Below, one piece after another: positions 29,287 to 38,696 of a stretch of 44,513 nt of DNA; positions within the stretch are counted from its first letter, which is position 1, and each line of letters opens with the position of its first letter. Under the pieces are notes generated by a model that did no database searches, was not told the DNA's origin, and was given only the letters and a program-made list of their open reading frames with translations. The position numbers and the translations under genes were made by a program. The DNA comes from Leptospira interrogans (GTDB taxonomy: Bacteria > Spirochaetota > Leptospiria > Leptospirales > Leptospiraceae). Where the stretch lies: the NCBI RefSeq assembly GCF_900156205.1, contig NZ_FTNA01000032.1, forward strand, positions 1 to 44,513, read 5' to 3'.

Positions 29287-30411
29287 CTAACAAGCATCCC
29301 CGCCCGTTAAAAACATAGGTTCAACCTTATCATTTTTAACTTTAGAGAACTCGTTTACAAAACCATCATATCCATTGTGATGCCAAATCAAAATCGGAGC
29401 TCCGTCTTCGTCCAAGTCAAAAGCATCTATAAAATGATACTTCCCACCATAAAAGGCCTGCCCGTTGTGCAACACTTCAAATTTTTCGAATATCTTTTTT
29501 CCCAGACTTTCGTTTTCTAATTCGTAAATAGAAGTATGATATGATTTTTCTTCCGCTTTGATTTGGATAGAATATCGAACTACAACGTATTCTTTTTTTG
29601 GAGAAACGATCCTATACAAATTCCCTTGTTTCAAAAACTTCAACTCTTCCGACTTAGGATGTTGTTTTTTAAAAAACGAATTTTCCGTCGATTCCAGAAC
29701 TTTAGAAATTTTTTCAGAAGGAATAAATTTTTCCGAACGGACCTGATCGCTTATTTTAGAACCAAATATTCCAAATATAGAATATTTTAAAGTATTAATT
29801 TTTTTATAGGAATTTAAATTCCCTTTTAATACATCATATCCTTCAGCACAACCGGCTTTATCGTTTTTTTCAGGGATAAATTCTCCAGCGACGTTTATTT
29901 GTTCGTATACGATACCCTTCTCCTTTGTTTTAAGAATCTTTTTTTCTAAATAGAGGGTTTCCGCTTCGTATTCTCCGTATTCTCCCGGCCCTGCGGGAAC
30001 CCATCCGTCATTCGTCCGAATCGCCAAAGATCGAAATCTAGAACCTTGTGTATCCGTATGAACCGAGCCAAAAAGTTTTGCATTTTCCAATTCTTCCGGA
30101 GATTTTTTACTTAAAAATTCCGTAGATACAAACCCCTTCGTTCCTGATTTTGTAAGTATTTCTACCCAACCATCAGAACTTGAATTTTCTTTTACAAAAA
30201 CGGATTCCCCTTTTTCCAGTTGAAACAAGACTTTTCCATCTTTTGGCTTTTCTCTTACATTCAACTTGCCTTCTGAGATAAGAACGTATTTTTTAATTTG
30301 TTTCTCTTCTGCTATCCCCGAGCTAAAAAAAATAGAAAAAAACAATACGAATATTATAATTTTGTAAACATTTGAGCTCGCTTTATTTATTTTATATTTT
30401 GACGTATTCAT
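29287..30411 (-). CDS. Secreted SH3b-domain protein
   Basis: From the ATG at 30411 the product has 374 aa. A signal peptide at about 1-36 (IIIFVLFFSIFFSSGIA) is followed by a bacterial SH3 domain at about 42-105 with YVLISEGKLNVREKPKDGKV and a GWVEILTKSGTKGFVSTEFL end. The C-terminal part includes DAFDLDEDGAPILIWHHNG, where DLDEDG looks like a calcium-binding or FG-GAP-like loop. SH3b domains commonly bind peptidoglycan, so a periplasmic site is likely. A frame extending to 30489 is open, but the GGAAACGAG before 30411 and the position of the signal favour the later start. Confidence 0.75.
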   Translation of the reverse strand: MNTSKYKINKASSNVYKIIIFVLFFSIFFSSGIAEEKQIKKYVLISEGKLNVREKPKDGKVLFQLEKGESVFVKENSSSDGWVEILTKSGTKGFVSTEFLSKKSPEELENAKLFGSVHTDTQGSRFRSLAIRTNDGWVPAGPGEYGEYEAETLYLEKKILKTKEKGIVYEQINVAGEFIPEKNDKAGCAEGYDVLKGNLNSYKKINTLKYSIFGIFGSKISDQVRSEKFIPSEKISKVLESTENSFFKKQHPKSEELKFLKQGNLYRIVSPKKEYVVVRYSIQIKAEEKSYHTSIYELENESLGKKIFEKFEVLHNGQAFYGGKYHFIDAFDLDEDGAPILIWHHNGYDGFVNEFSKVKNDKVEPMFLTGGDAC

Positions 30412-31250
30412 CTCGTTTCCATTACGAATATTTTCTATTGTTTTTACTCTAAAATCCATGTAAACTTTTGACTTTCCTATAAATTTCATTCAACGTAATT
30501 TTAAATAAAAAAAAAGAAAGAACTTTTTCAAGCTCAGTGTTTCCAAAGATAATTTTACATTTTGCAAAAAAAAGAACTCACAATAAACAATACTCACTTT
30601 GAAACGTAAATTATACGTAAGAAAAATTGGGCGAATCCGGCGCTGCCGGACCGCGCTTTCAGCTCCGATGAACAAATTAAAAAATCGATTGAAAACAAAA
30701 TCTTTTCCTAAATTCAATTTGTTCATCCCGCCTCAATCGCTTTCGCATTGAACTTGCATTAACCGATACTTAGTCACGATATTTATGAGTATTTGATTTT
30801 GAAGGTTTATTTCCAAGAAAGATCAATTTTTTTGTGTTTAGAGTTTAGAAGCGCATTCTGCAAGATACAAATTAATTAGATTTTGATCAATATACTGAAA
30901 ATATAAAAATTACTGATCTCTATAAAATTGAATATCGTTAATTTTAATCACAAAGGACTGTTTTAATATTCAAATATTAGTATTTTATGTAGTAAAACTG
31001 AAATTGTCATCTGATTCCACAAACTAAAGTGAGTAAAATTACGTATATAGAAATGATTTATTTAAACACATAGTAATTCTATTCTCAAAAAATCAAAACA
31101 GCACTGTAACGAAAATCACCCTGACATCTAAAATTTTTTCTAAACACTGAAACAAAATCTATAAATACAATGACCGAAATCGATTTAAAGTTTTTTCGTA
31201 AAATTAAAAAGCTGGAAGTCTAAAAGGAAATTATTTACTCAGTAAAACAA
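30412..31250. other. Non-coding region upstream of the cyclase
   Basis: No credible gene. TCCGGC and GCCGGA (30636-30650) form a GC-rich hairpin. GAACAAATT and AATTTGTTC (about 30669 and 30717) are inverted. An inverted copy of the roughly 85-bp repeat lies at 30913-30993. Confidence 0.5.
30913..30993. repeat. Roughly 85-bp dispersed repeat, copy 3 (inverted)
   Basis: CTGATCTCTATAAAATTGAA leads to ATTTTATGTAGT. The reverse complement aligns with 17754-17840 along its length. Confidence 0.6.
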
Positions 31251-32507
31251 ATGGAAACGTTACGTAATTTAATCTCATACGAACTGGCTCGTTACTTTTA
31301 TCATCATCTAATGGAAGAACTTTCCAAACCGGAACCACTTCAAATACAGATCGGTTACGACGGTAAAACTTCGAGAGAAGCCAATCGTGACATCTTATCC
31401 AGACTTTCTACTGAATTTCCAAAAATAGAACAAACCGAAGGACCACCTTTTAATTTAATTCGAGAATGGGCAAAAAGAAATCGATTCTTCTTTCACTACG
31501 ACGAATATAATTTTGACCGTTATAATAGACTTTATATAGAACGTTTATTAGCACTTCGTAATAATACACTCGAAACCAATTCTCGTTTTAAAGAAGCAAC
31601 TTTAAATAATTTTAGGCAATTTGATTATAATAGAACCGGGTTTTCCATTTCCTTTTTGATCCGAGTAGAAAATAATATGCGAGAATTAATGCGAGAAATC
31701 ATTTTCACAATTCCTAATATAGATTACAACGAAGCCTGGCAAATCATATTCGAACAAAGCAAAGACTATCAAGAAAATGTAAATGAAATTTTTGAAAAGA
31801 GACTTCAAGACGCTAGAGATGAATCCGATCGATTATTACACAATATTCTTCCAGTTTCCATTGCAGCCGAACTTAAAAAAAACAATCGAGTGAGTCCCGT
31901 CTACATAAATTCAGCTACGGTTTTATTTACCGATTTTAAGGGATTTACACAAATCTCAGAAAGTATGTCTCCCGAAGAATTGATTTCCAATCTAGACGAA
32001 TGTTTTTCGTTATTTGATCAGATTTGTGCAGATCACGGTCTCGAAAAAATCAAAACAATTGGAGACAGCTTTATGTGCGTTGGCGGAGTTCCAGAAGTAA
32101 ATCGTACTCACGTTTTTGACGTGGCTCTTGCAGCTCTCAAGATGTGCGACGCAATTCAAAAACTCAAAGAGGAAAAAAATAAAAACGGAATTTCCTATTG
32201 GGATGTTCGGATTGGATTTCATACAGGTCCAGTTGCAGCGGGGGTAATTGGTAAAAATAAATTTAGTTACGATATTTGGGGAGATACGGTAAATATTGCA
32301 AGTCGAATGGAATCATCCGGAGAGCCAGGTAAAATTAATGTTTCAGAAGAAAGCTACAAACTTCTAAGTCCATTTTTTACTTTCACATCCAGAGGTAAAA
32401 TTGCCGCAAAAAATAAAGGAGAGATCTCAATGTATTTCTTAGAAGGATTAAAACCTGAATTCGGAACCGCCCAATCACATAACATCGATTTTGTGTTATT
32501 AAATTAA
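31251..32507 (+). CDS. Class III adenylate cyclase
   Basis: The 418-aa protein is soluble with no membrane segments. Residues 1-175 form an unrecognised helical input region. A linker helix follows (LLHNILPVSIAAELKKNN at 195-212). The class III catalytic domain spans about 215-400. Metal-binding aspartates are D228 in LFTDFKGFT and D272 in KIKTIGDSFM. Substrate residues K268 and D341 (YDIWGDTVNIASRM) are the pair that specifies adenine in the family. N348 and R352, which stabilise the transition state, are also present. It should therefore make cAMP, probably as a homodimer. The start is the ATG at 31251, but its nearest AGGA is about 20 nt away. A MITE begins 7 bp after the stop. Confidence 0.9.
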   Translation: METLRNLISYELARYFYHHLMEELSKPEPLQIQIGYDGKTSREANRDILSRLSTEFPKIEQTEGPPFNLIREWAKRNRFFFHYDEYNFDRYNRLYIERLLALRNNTLETNSRFKEATLNNFRQFDYNRTGFSISFLIRVENNMRELMREIIFTIPNIDYNEAWQIIFEQSKDYQENVNEIFEKRLQDARDESDRLLHNILPVSIAAELKKNNRVSPVYINSATVLFTDFKGFTQISESMSPEELISNLDECFSLFDQICADHGLEKIKTIGDSFMCVGGVPEVNRTHVFDVALAALKMCDAIQKLKEEKNKNGISYWDVRIGFHTGPVAAGVIGKNKFSYDIWGDTVNIASRMESSGEPGKINVSEESYKLLSPFFTFTSRGKIAAKNKGEISMYFLEGLKPEFGTAQSHNIDFVLLN

Positions 32508-32513
32508 GATAAT

Positions 32514-32614
32514 AGAGTTGTTGAAAAATTAATTTTTGATTTGTTTCTGTTGAATTGAAATGGACAATTGAAGCAATTTTGCGAATCTTCATTATAAAAT
32601 TTTTCAACAACTCT
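32514..32614. mobile_element. 101-bp MITE-like element, copy D
   Basis: AGAGTTGTTGAAAAATTAAT opens the element and TTTTTCAACAACTCT closes it, with TA on each side. It lies directly after the cyclase stop and could fold into a long hairpin in the transcript, acting as a terminator. Confidence 0.85.
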
Positions 32615-32758
32615 AATAAATAAGAATATTAAAATTAGAATTTACTAAAGTTTTTTTATAATTTTTATACAACTATGGTTTATACTTCAAACCTCTAAAA
32701 TGATTTATCAATTTAATATTCTATGTCTTTTTTTCGGTGTATTACTGGTATCATTATC

Positions 32759-33238
32759 ATGAATATCGAAAAATTCAAAAGTGATAACTTATCCAAATAT
32801 CTGATTGGGAAATTATCCGAAGAAAAACCAGACTGGCTTTCAGAAATTAATTTTAAAAAAAATGAGGGGGAAGACTCGTATTTTATAGACATAGATTTAA
32901 AATTTCTATCGAAAGGTTTCCAAACATTTTTATTAACTACCGAAAGAGATGAATTATCCGTTTTTATGGACTTTTTCCATACACATTTTTACGGAGATTA
33001 CGACGAAATGTATCAAGAAGCGATCCGTTTTATACAAGATATAACTGAAGAAAAACTCATAACCGTAAGCGCATCCGTAAACGATGAGAAATGGTTTTAT
33101 TCCACTTGTATAAAACCAATCGAAATTGAAAAAGAAATAAACGATATACTTTTAAAAAAATCACATTCAAAAATAATAATTCAATCTTGTCTAAACACGT
33201 TCAATCGAACTATCCATGAAATCAGTGAAAAATCATAA
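32759..33238 (+). CDS. Hypothetical protein, 159 aa (immunity-like pattern)
   Basis: The soluble acidic protein begins MNIEKFKSDNLSKYLIGK. A central beta segment (DELSVFMDFFHTHFYGDYDE) carries a D.FHTHF motif. Similar aromatic/His patterns occur in small proteins near polymorphic toxins, but no family is claimed. An upstream ATG (32723) adds 12 hydrophobic residues and has no ribosome site. The ATG at 32759 is chosen, though its own ribosome site is weak. Confidence 0.6.
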   Translation: MNIEKFKSDNLSKYLIGKLSEEKPDWLSEINFKKNEGEDSYFIDIDLKFLSKGFQTFLLTTERDELSVFMDFFHTHFYGDYDEMYQEAIRFIQDITEEKLITVSASVNDEKWFYSTCIKPIEIEKEINDILLKKSHSKIIIQSCLNTFNRTIHEISEKS

Positions 33239-33382
33239 AAAGTGCTTTTTTAGCGTCATGAACGAAATAGGAAAATTTGGATAAAAATGGTTCTTGAAAT
33301 TAGATTTCAAAAATAAAAAATGTAAGCACTCAGTTAGTATATTATAAACTTTGAAAAAACGAGGATTTTCAAAAACATGAAC

Positions 33383-33564
33383 TTACTACTCGGACGCATG
33401 AAAATAGTACCAAGTTATTAACGGCCTGCCTAATTTACGAAAAAATAGTGGTATTTAAAAAATATCGCAAATTCGGAATTTACGTCATTTTAAAGCAAGA
33501 CCAAAATATTCAAATTTTTGAAACAATTTAACACAAGTATTCTATTCATGCGTCCAAGTAGTAA
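33383..33564. mobile_element. 182-bp element with 20-bp inverted ends
   Basis: TTACTACTCGGACGCATGAA at 33383-33402 is inverted at 33545-33564 with one mismatch. The interior has no reading frame. A third copy of the end sequence (18 of 20) stands alone at 44083-44102. It abuts the start of a decayed gene. Confidence 0.65.
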
Positions 33565-33565
33565 A

Positions 33566-34766
33566 AAGATCTAAAAACCATTTTCCAGAACAAATTTTAG
33601 CAATCAGTTACGATGAAATTCAAAATTCTTTAGGACGAGAGTTCTCGATCCTTTCGAGTTGGTGTAAAAAAGAATACGGTAAATTTACACAATTTCTAAA
33701 TTCTGGAAATTTGAAAAAAGCAAAAGAGACTGGAAGTTTTTATTTCTCGCAAAGACGATTTTATCAAAGTATTAAAGGCGGGAAAAAAAGATACAAAAGC
33801 CGAAGAATTTGTTGGAGATTCGTTTTCGTTGGCCATTCTTTTAAAAGATTATAATTGCATAAATTCTAATATATTTTTTCAGAAAGCACGTTATTACGGA
33901 GCAACCGATCATAAAGAGGAAATGTTAAATTCAATCCGAGATTGTTTAATCATGGGTTTATCAAAAAATCGCTTTTTACAAGATAAGGATTTCCAACATT
34001 TTATTCAAGATTCTAATTTTATACAAACTCTGAAGAAATATCATACAATCAATAACGAGGTTCAAAAAGTGATAGAAACCATAGACATTCAAACTTTTGA
34101 AAATATTCTCTCTTCGATCCCTTCTTTTTTATCCATGCAAATCTTAACTCCCAAAGGTTTTGGCGCCTTTGTTCCGCAAGGCCGCGGCTTGGTATTTGTG
34201 TCAAAAATCAGATCGATATGATGCAAAAAATTATCCAAAGAACACCTAACGTAATTATAGGCGAATGTCTTGTAAATTTGGCTTCCGAAAACGAATATTT
34301 AGAACCGTTCTCTTTTATTTTAGAATGTGGTGCTAATCCCAATACTCAAGATAAAGAAGGATACACCGCTTTAGGTAGAGCGAAAGGAAACGGTTGTGGA
34401 CAAATTATAGCTTATTTGACAAAAAGCGACAAAAAACTTCCATCAAAACTTGTGAAGGCAATCGAAGAAGGAATTCAAAAATTCTCCATCGAACACGGAA
34501 ATAAACCCGTAGCCGTTTTCGCAATTGAAGACGGAATTTTATCTTTTGGATTAGAAGGAGAAGATCCAAACAATTCAAGTTCTTGGAAATATCAAGGGTT
34601 TTATGAACTTCCAGAAGAAGCTTTTGATTTAGACGTTTACGAAGCGGGTGAGATAAATCCAGATTCATTCAATCAAATATTAGATAATTTGAATCAAAAA
34701 GATATCTTTAATAAACTCAATAAAACTGAAAATTTTAAATATCTTTTTTTAAGACACATTCATTAA
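33566..34766 (+). pseudogene. Decayed ankyrin-type gene with frameshifts
   Basis: Protein-like sequence runs through at least three frame segments. The first, about 33570-33735, reads NHFPEQILAISYDEIQNSLG and then REFSILSSWCKKEYGKFTQF. A shift near 33733-33741, in a T-rich run, leads to DDFIKVLKAGKKDTKAEEFV and on through YYGATDHKEEMLNSIRDCLI to about 34160. A second shift near 34165-34240 leads into the 34218-34766 frame with an ankyrin-like unit (ILECGANPNTQDKEGYTALG). Around 34165-34235 a third frame also reads plausibly (LFRKAAAWYLCQKSDRYDAK), so two compensating changes may be present. The N-terminus is missing at the 182-bp element. The parts would sum to a protein of about 400 aa. Confidence 0.7.
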
Positions 34767-34861
34767 GTTTTGGTGTTTTACCAATTCCTATATAATGAAA
34801 CATCATAAATTTTAAACGCTTTATTATATAATAGCCCAATTTTATTTTAGAGCTTGCTTCA

Positions 34862-34998
34862 AAATGTGGAACTCATACGATATTTTAAACTGCTTGAAAG
34901 TTTGTAAATGTGAGGGTTTTTGTAGGAATTAATACATTTTATTAAAAATTTCCAAAGAATTATCACGTAAATTCTTTGAGGTTTTGGGACAAGATTTT
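34862..34998. repeat. GTTTTGG repeat, copy 4
   Basis: It contains TGCTTGAAAGTTTGTAAATG, GGGTTTTTGTAGGAATTAAT and TTCTTTGAGGTTTTGGGACA in the same order and orientation as 7175-7325. Confidence 0.7.
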
Positions 34999-35033
34999 AA
35001 TTATTTTACTCGAGAATTCTTAAGAAATAGAAT

Positions 35034-35133
35034 AGAGTTGTTGAAAAATTCCATAGCAACAATTAACAAAACGCTTCAATCGACCGTTTCCATACAACGA
35101 AAACCCCTAGAGAATTAATTTTTCAACAATTCT
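35034..35133. mobile_element. MITE-like element, copy E
   Basis: It opens AGAGTTGTTGAAAAATTCCA and closes TTAATTTTTCAACAATTCTA, with TA outside each end. The length is 100 bp. It lies in the same orientation as copy A. Confidence 0.8.
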
Positions 35134-35425
35134 AATGATTTTAACACTGATTGATTGTCTTCTTAAATGAAATTTAAAACTTTTCACAAACATTTTTAAA
35201 GATTCAAATTCTATAAGCTCAATTTTATTACAAAGAAATAAAGTAAACTTTTTAAGTGTCAGTGATTTATATAATAAAATTCGCAAGTATATTTTTTTAT
35301 AGAAAAAAAATCTAAGTACTTTTCAAAATTTATAGACTTCTATAATGTATTCAACAGAATAACTTTATTAATTCTCTTAACAATCATACCTATAATTCAA
35401 TAAAACTATATAATTTAACTTTAAT

Positions 35426-35772
35426 ATGAACCAACTGCCCTTTCCAGGAAATGAAGTAAACTCAGAACATATACTTTATAAAAAAATAGATTTTATAATA
35501 GAAAACATTAAAAAAATACATATAGAACAGAAATCAACCGGGAACTCGCAATTCAATTTCTGGAAAAACCAAGGTATTATCTTTTATCAGTACATCCAAT
35601 TTTAACTTTTAAAAATAAAATATTCGATGTTCATCAAAAAGAAATTCAAAGTTTTATAATGGAAAATTTTAATATAGATCAAATGGAAGGAAAGGATATA
35701 ATTATCCTAGACAAAAAACTAACACCAATTTTAGTCGGAAACCACGACGGCCAAATCTTTTTGATAAATTGA
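35426..35772 (+). pseudogene. Small frameshifted gene remnant
   Basis: The ATG frame at 35426 encodes 59 aa (MNQLPFPGNEVNSEHILYKK onward) and stops at 35605. A second frame from about 35530 reads REIAIQFLEKPRYYLLSVHP-like sequence through MENFNIDQMEGKDIIILDKK to LVGNHDGQIFLIN and stops at 35772. The join would fall in an A-rich run near 35505-35520. If repaired it would give about 115 aa. No family is recognised. Confidence 0.5.
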
Positions 35773-36306
35773 CATTTATACCTCAAGAACTGAATTTTGT
35801 AAGATAAAAATATTTAAATCCGTCACAATATAAATCAAAAGGATCATTTTTGATCTTATAAAATTTATATTTAAATAATACCTTAAATTATAAAATTCTA
35901 ATTAAGTATTTTTTAACACAGTATAAATTTTTATTTTTAAAATCAATTCTCTATAAAATACAAAACCAATTACTTTTACATTCTATATCTGTAGAATGTA
36001 AATGCTCTCAAAGGTTTTTCTATAGTTTATAAGAGGATACAGCTTCAGTCAAACTATAAAATTTTCGTTAGATTTGTCTTAAAAAACGAATGTTTTAATT
36101 TATGAAACAGTAAGCAATGCTCACTTTATTAAGTCTTAATAAATATAAGTGAGCACTACTTTTATACTTTATAATTAGAATCAACTGAAGCTTTTATAAA
36201 AGTAGATTAAAAGTTTTGACAGTAAGCGAATCTAAGTGTTTTTTTTAAAAAAAGTAATGGTCACTTACCTTTCTTAAAAAATGAGTGATCAACTACGAGG
36301 AAATCT
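35773..36306. other. AT-rich upstream region of the 4-TM gene
   Basis: No gene is seen. It contains the palindromic structure at 36119-36154 and two further TCACTTA/AGTGAT-type half-motifs near 36258-36290. Confidence 0.5.
36119..36154. promoter_or_regulatory. Operator-like nested palindrome
   Basis: GCTCACTT (36119-36126) is inverted as AAGTGAGC (36147-36154). Between them is a perfect 8+1+8 palindrome, TTATTAAG-T-CTTAATAA (36126-36142). Related half-sites (GGTCACTTACC, AATGAGTGATC) lie closer to the gene at 36307. The layout resembles TetR-family operators; no regulator gene is adjacent. Confidence 0.45.
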
Positions 36307-36729
36307 ATGTTAAAATTTCACGCCGAAAAATCTCTTCCACTTTTGTTTACGATGGGTTTTACACTTCATTTAATTAACCTGGCTCATTATCTACGCGATG
36401 GAAAAGCCGATCCGGGCCAAGTTATGACTCCGATTGTTGATATAGGATTGTCTGTAGTAATGCTCTACAGTGCATTCGCTCTCATTTGGGAACATAAGAT
36501 ATTTTTTAAAGTATACGGATTTACAAATAAATTAGGTCATAAAATTGGTTATTGGTTTATAACAACTTATGTAACGGCAAGTATTCCTGGTCACGTATAT
36601 TATATCATAACCGCGGATGGTTCCTATTTTGAAAGTTTCGGTTGGTGGTTTAGCCCAATCATCATGACAGTTTATGTATCTATGATTGGATTTCTCTATA
36701 GTTTAAAACCTGTGGACTCAAAAAACTAA
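36307..36729 (+). CDS. Small 4-TM membrane protein
   Basis: The 140-aa protein has hydrophobic helices at about 9-27, 42-64, 78-102 and 111-133. Notable residues are H22 in GFTLHLINLAH, and SIPGHVYYIITADG between helices 3 and 4. No family is recognised with confidence. GAGG lies 6 nt before the ATG. A possible repressor-binding palindrome lies about 150-190 bp upstream, which would suit an inducible gene. A perfect 13-bp hairpin separates it from the convergent lipoprotein gene. Confidence 0.7.
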   Translation: MLKFHAEKSLPLLFTMGFTLHLINLAHYLRDGKADPGQVMTPIVDIGLSVVMLYSAFALIWEHKIFFKVYGFTNKLGHKIGYWFITTYVTASIPGHVYYIITADGSYFESFGWWFSPIIMTVYVSMIGFLYSLKPVDSKN

Positions 36730-36764
36730 ATACATTCCCTCTTTCGCCAATATATTAAAATAGA

Positions 36765-36804
36765 AAATAAAGAAGAGATGAAAATATTCAACTCTTCTTT
36801 ATTT
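36765..36804. terminator. Bidirectional hairpin terminator
   Basis: AAATAAAGAAGAG (36765-36777) pairs perfectly with CTCTTCTTTATTT (36792-36804) across a 14-nt loop. It lies between convergent stops at 36729 and 36832. Confidence 0.7.
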
Positions 36805-36831
36805 CATAATATTCTAAAATTATTATTCTTT

Positions 36832-37551
36832 TTATTCCTCAGGGCCTTCATTCAATTGAACATAAAAATATCCTCTCTGAACCTTAGGAAATTTATACCA
36901 AAGAAAAAGATACTCATTCCAGCTGCCTCCATCCCAATCTATGACAAAATAATCATCCTGAGTTATAGTATCATAATCCGAAAATAAGACTCTATCTCCT
37001 GATTCCAAACAGCCGCTGACTTTTAAAACGTAAATTTGAAGTTTGTTAGAACCATCTTTATATTTAGGATAATAGGCGTAATTACCCGCACCTCCTCCAA
37101 GCCACCAATTCCAATAATAATTTCGATACGCAGTAGGCTCAACCCGGATAGGGCCGCCTTTGATACAATCTGGATCTTTTCCATCCTGATATAAAGTGAA
37201 CGTCGTAAAATCCGTGTTACTCGAAGCATTCACTCTTAACCATCCGTCAGGTCGTTCAGGATCTGCTTGGATTTTTTTTCCGGTTACTTGAGATGTAAAA
37301 GTAACCCAGCCGTATTTTCGTGTCGTTTTAGACTTTGCAATAGATTTATCGTTTCTTAATATTATACCTTGATTTTTTGGAAGAGAAAGCAAAGATAAAA
37401 ATAAATTATTTTCAGAAGACTGTGAATCAGGTAAACAATCGAAAAAAAATAAAATAATAAACAGACAACAACATCTGAAAAATTTAGAGCCTTTCAATTG
37501 ATTCCATGTTTTAACTTTTTCTTTTCGCAAAATATTTTGTATCATTTTCAT
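36832..37551 (-). CDS. Hypothetical lipoprotein
   Basis: The 239-aa protein begins with a long charged n-region then CCCLFIILFFFDC, a plausible lipobox with C39. The mature part is beta-rich with many W and Y residues: ADPERPDGWLRVNASSNTDF, GGGAGNYAYYPKYKDGSNKL and DWDGGSWNEYLFLWYKF. No enzyme motif is visible. It is likely an exported surface or periplasmic protein. It converges with the 4-TM gene across a strong hairpin. Confidence 0.7.
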   Translation of the reverse strand: MKMIQNILRKEKVKTWNQLKGSKFFRCCCLFIILFFFDCLPDSQSSENNLFLSLLSLPKNQGIILRNDKSIAKSKTTRKYGWVTFTSQVTGKKIQADPERPDGWLRVNASSNTDFTTFTLYQDGKDPDCIKGGPIRVEPTAYRNYYWNWWLGGGAGNYAYYPKYKDGSNKLQIYVLKVSGCLESGDRVLFSDYDTITQDDYFVIDWDGGSWNEYLFLWYKFPKVQRGYFYVQLNEGPEE

Positions 37552-37893
37552 ATATCTCTATTCAAAATTTTTATATATCTTAGTATATAATTTGAAAAAG
37601 AGATTAGAGTCAAGTTAGGACAAAATACCCTATCTAAACAAAAATTTAATATAATAAATCTTAGCCAAAAATTAGAAACGATAGTTTCAAAACGAACTCT
37701 AATAAAAATTAGGAAATATAAAATTAAAATATAATTCAAATAAAAGTTAAAAATAATAATAGAACTTTGAGGCTAAATTTCTCTTTTTATTATAGAGCGA
37801 TTTTTTTTATTAGAATTGTTTTGAAAAATTCATTCTACGTCTATTTCTATTTTATGGGAACGATAGTTTTGTTAATCTGAACTTTCAATAACT
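37552..37893. other. Non-coding gap with a degenerate MITE
   Basis: AGAATTGTTTTGAAAAATTC near 37814 begins a worn copy of the 101-bp element (compare 43976) that runs to about 37900 without a clear right end. Confidence 0.45.
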
Positions 37894-38664
37894 TTATTCT
37901 TTCAAAGATAAAAGCTTGGAAGCCAGCCTAAAATGAAACTCTTTCTCGCTATTCAAAATCAATTTATAGATAGACCGATTGTTTTGACTTCCATTTAAAA
38001 TAACTCTTGGAACTTGCAAAGAATTTAATAAATGTTTGATAGTCCCTGAATTTCCGTCATAAATTTTTACATTAGGAAAGTTTTTTAGAATAATCTGTTT
38101 TAGAAAAACATAATGTGTACAACCTAATACTAAATTCTCCACATCCTGCTCTTGCAGATTTGCTAAAATAGGTCGGAGATATTTTTCGGCTTTGTCAAAA
38201 TCCCCCTGATCCACAAGTCCAGCCAAGCCGGGACAAGAAATAGAAAGCACCAACTCCTCCGCCTTTAGTTCGGATTTTAACCTCTGTAATTTTTCTTCTC
38301 TTTGTGTAACCGGAGTGGCAAGTAGTGCCACCTTCTTTCCTGGGTTTTGTAAAATTGCAGGTTTGATTGCAGGTTCCATTCCAAAAATAGGAATCGAAAA
38401 TTCCTTTCTAAGAGTTTGTGCGGCTGCGGAAGTTGCAGTATTACAAGCGAGCAAAATCGCACTTACGTTTTCCTTTTGTAAAAAATTACAAACGCTTCTG
38501 ACGAGTTCTAAAACTTCAGAGGCGTCCTTTTCTCCGTAAGGACTGTTCTTTAGATCTCCGTAATATACAATTTCTAATTCCGAATCGTATTTTAAAAGTT
38601 CTTTCAGGACGGACAAACCGCCCATTCCAGAATCCATTAGACCGATCTTGAGCGGCTCTTTCAA
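37894..38664 (-). CDS. murI: Glutamate racemase
   Basis: MurI converts L- to D-glutamate for peptidoglycan precursors in the cytoplasm. The 256-aa protein carries the family motifs: IGLMDSGMGGLSVLKEL at 7-23, YYGDLKNSPYG at 34-44, and the two catalytic cysteines C74 (LLACNTATSAA) and C182 (VLGCTHYVFL). The start codon is TTG at 38664, supported by GGGGA 7 nt upstream. It is the last gene of a tight minus-strand run, 32 bp after the aminotransferase. Confidence 0.95.
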   Translation of the reverse strand: MKEPLKIGLMDSGMGGLSVLKELLKYDSELEIVYYGDLKNSPYGEKDASEVLELVRSVCNFLQKENVSAILLACNTATSAAAQTLRKEFSIPIFGMEPAIKPAILQNPGKKVALLATPVTQREEKLQRLKSELKAEELVLSISCPGLAGLVDQGDFDKAEKYLRPILANLQEQDVENLVLGCTHYVFLKQIILKNFPNVKIYDGNSGTIKHLLNSLQVPRVILNGSQNNRSIYKLILNSEKEFHFRLASKLLSLKE

Positions 38665-38696
38665 ATTCGAGTCCCCATTTTGATTTCAATTATACG

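Noticed and set aside
30490..30726. Minus-strand frame of 78 codons upstream of the SH3b gene
   Set aside because: It has no ribosome site, odd composition and overlaps inverted-repeat sequence.
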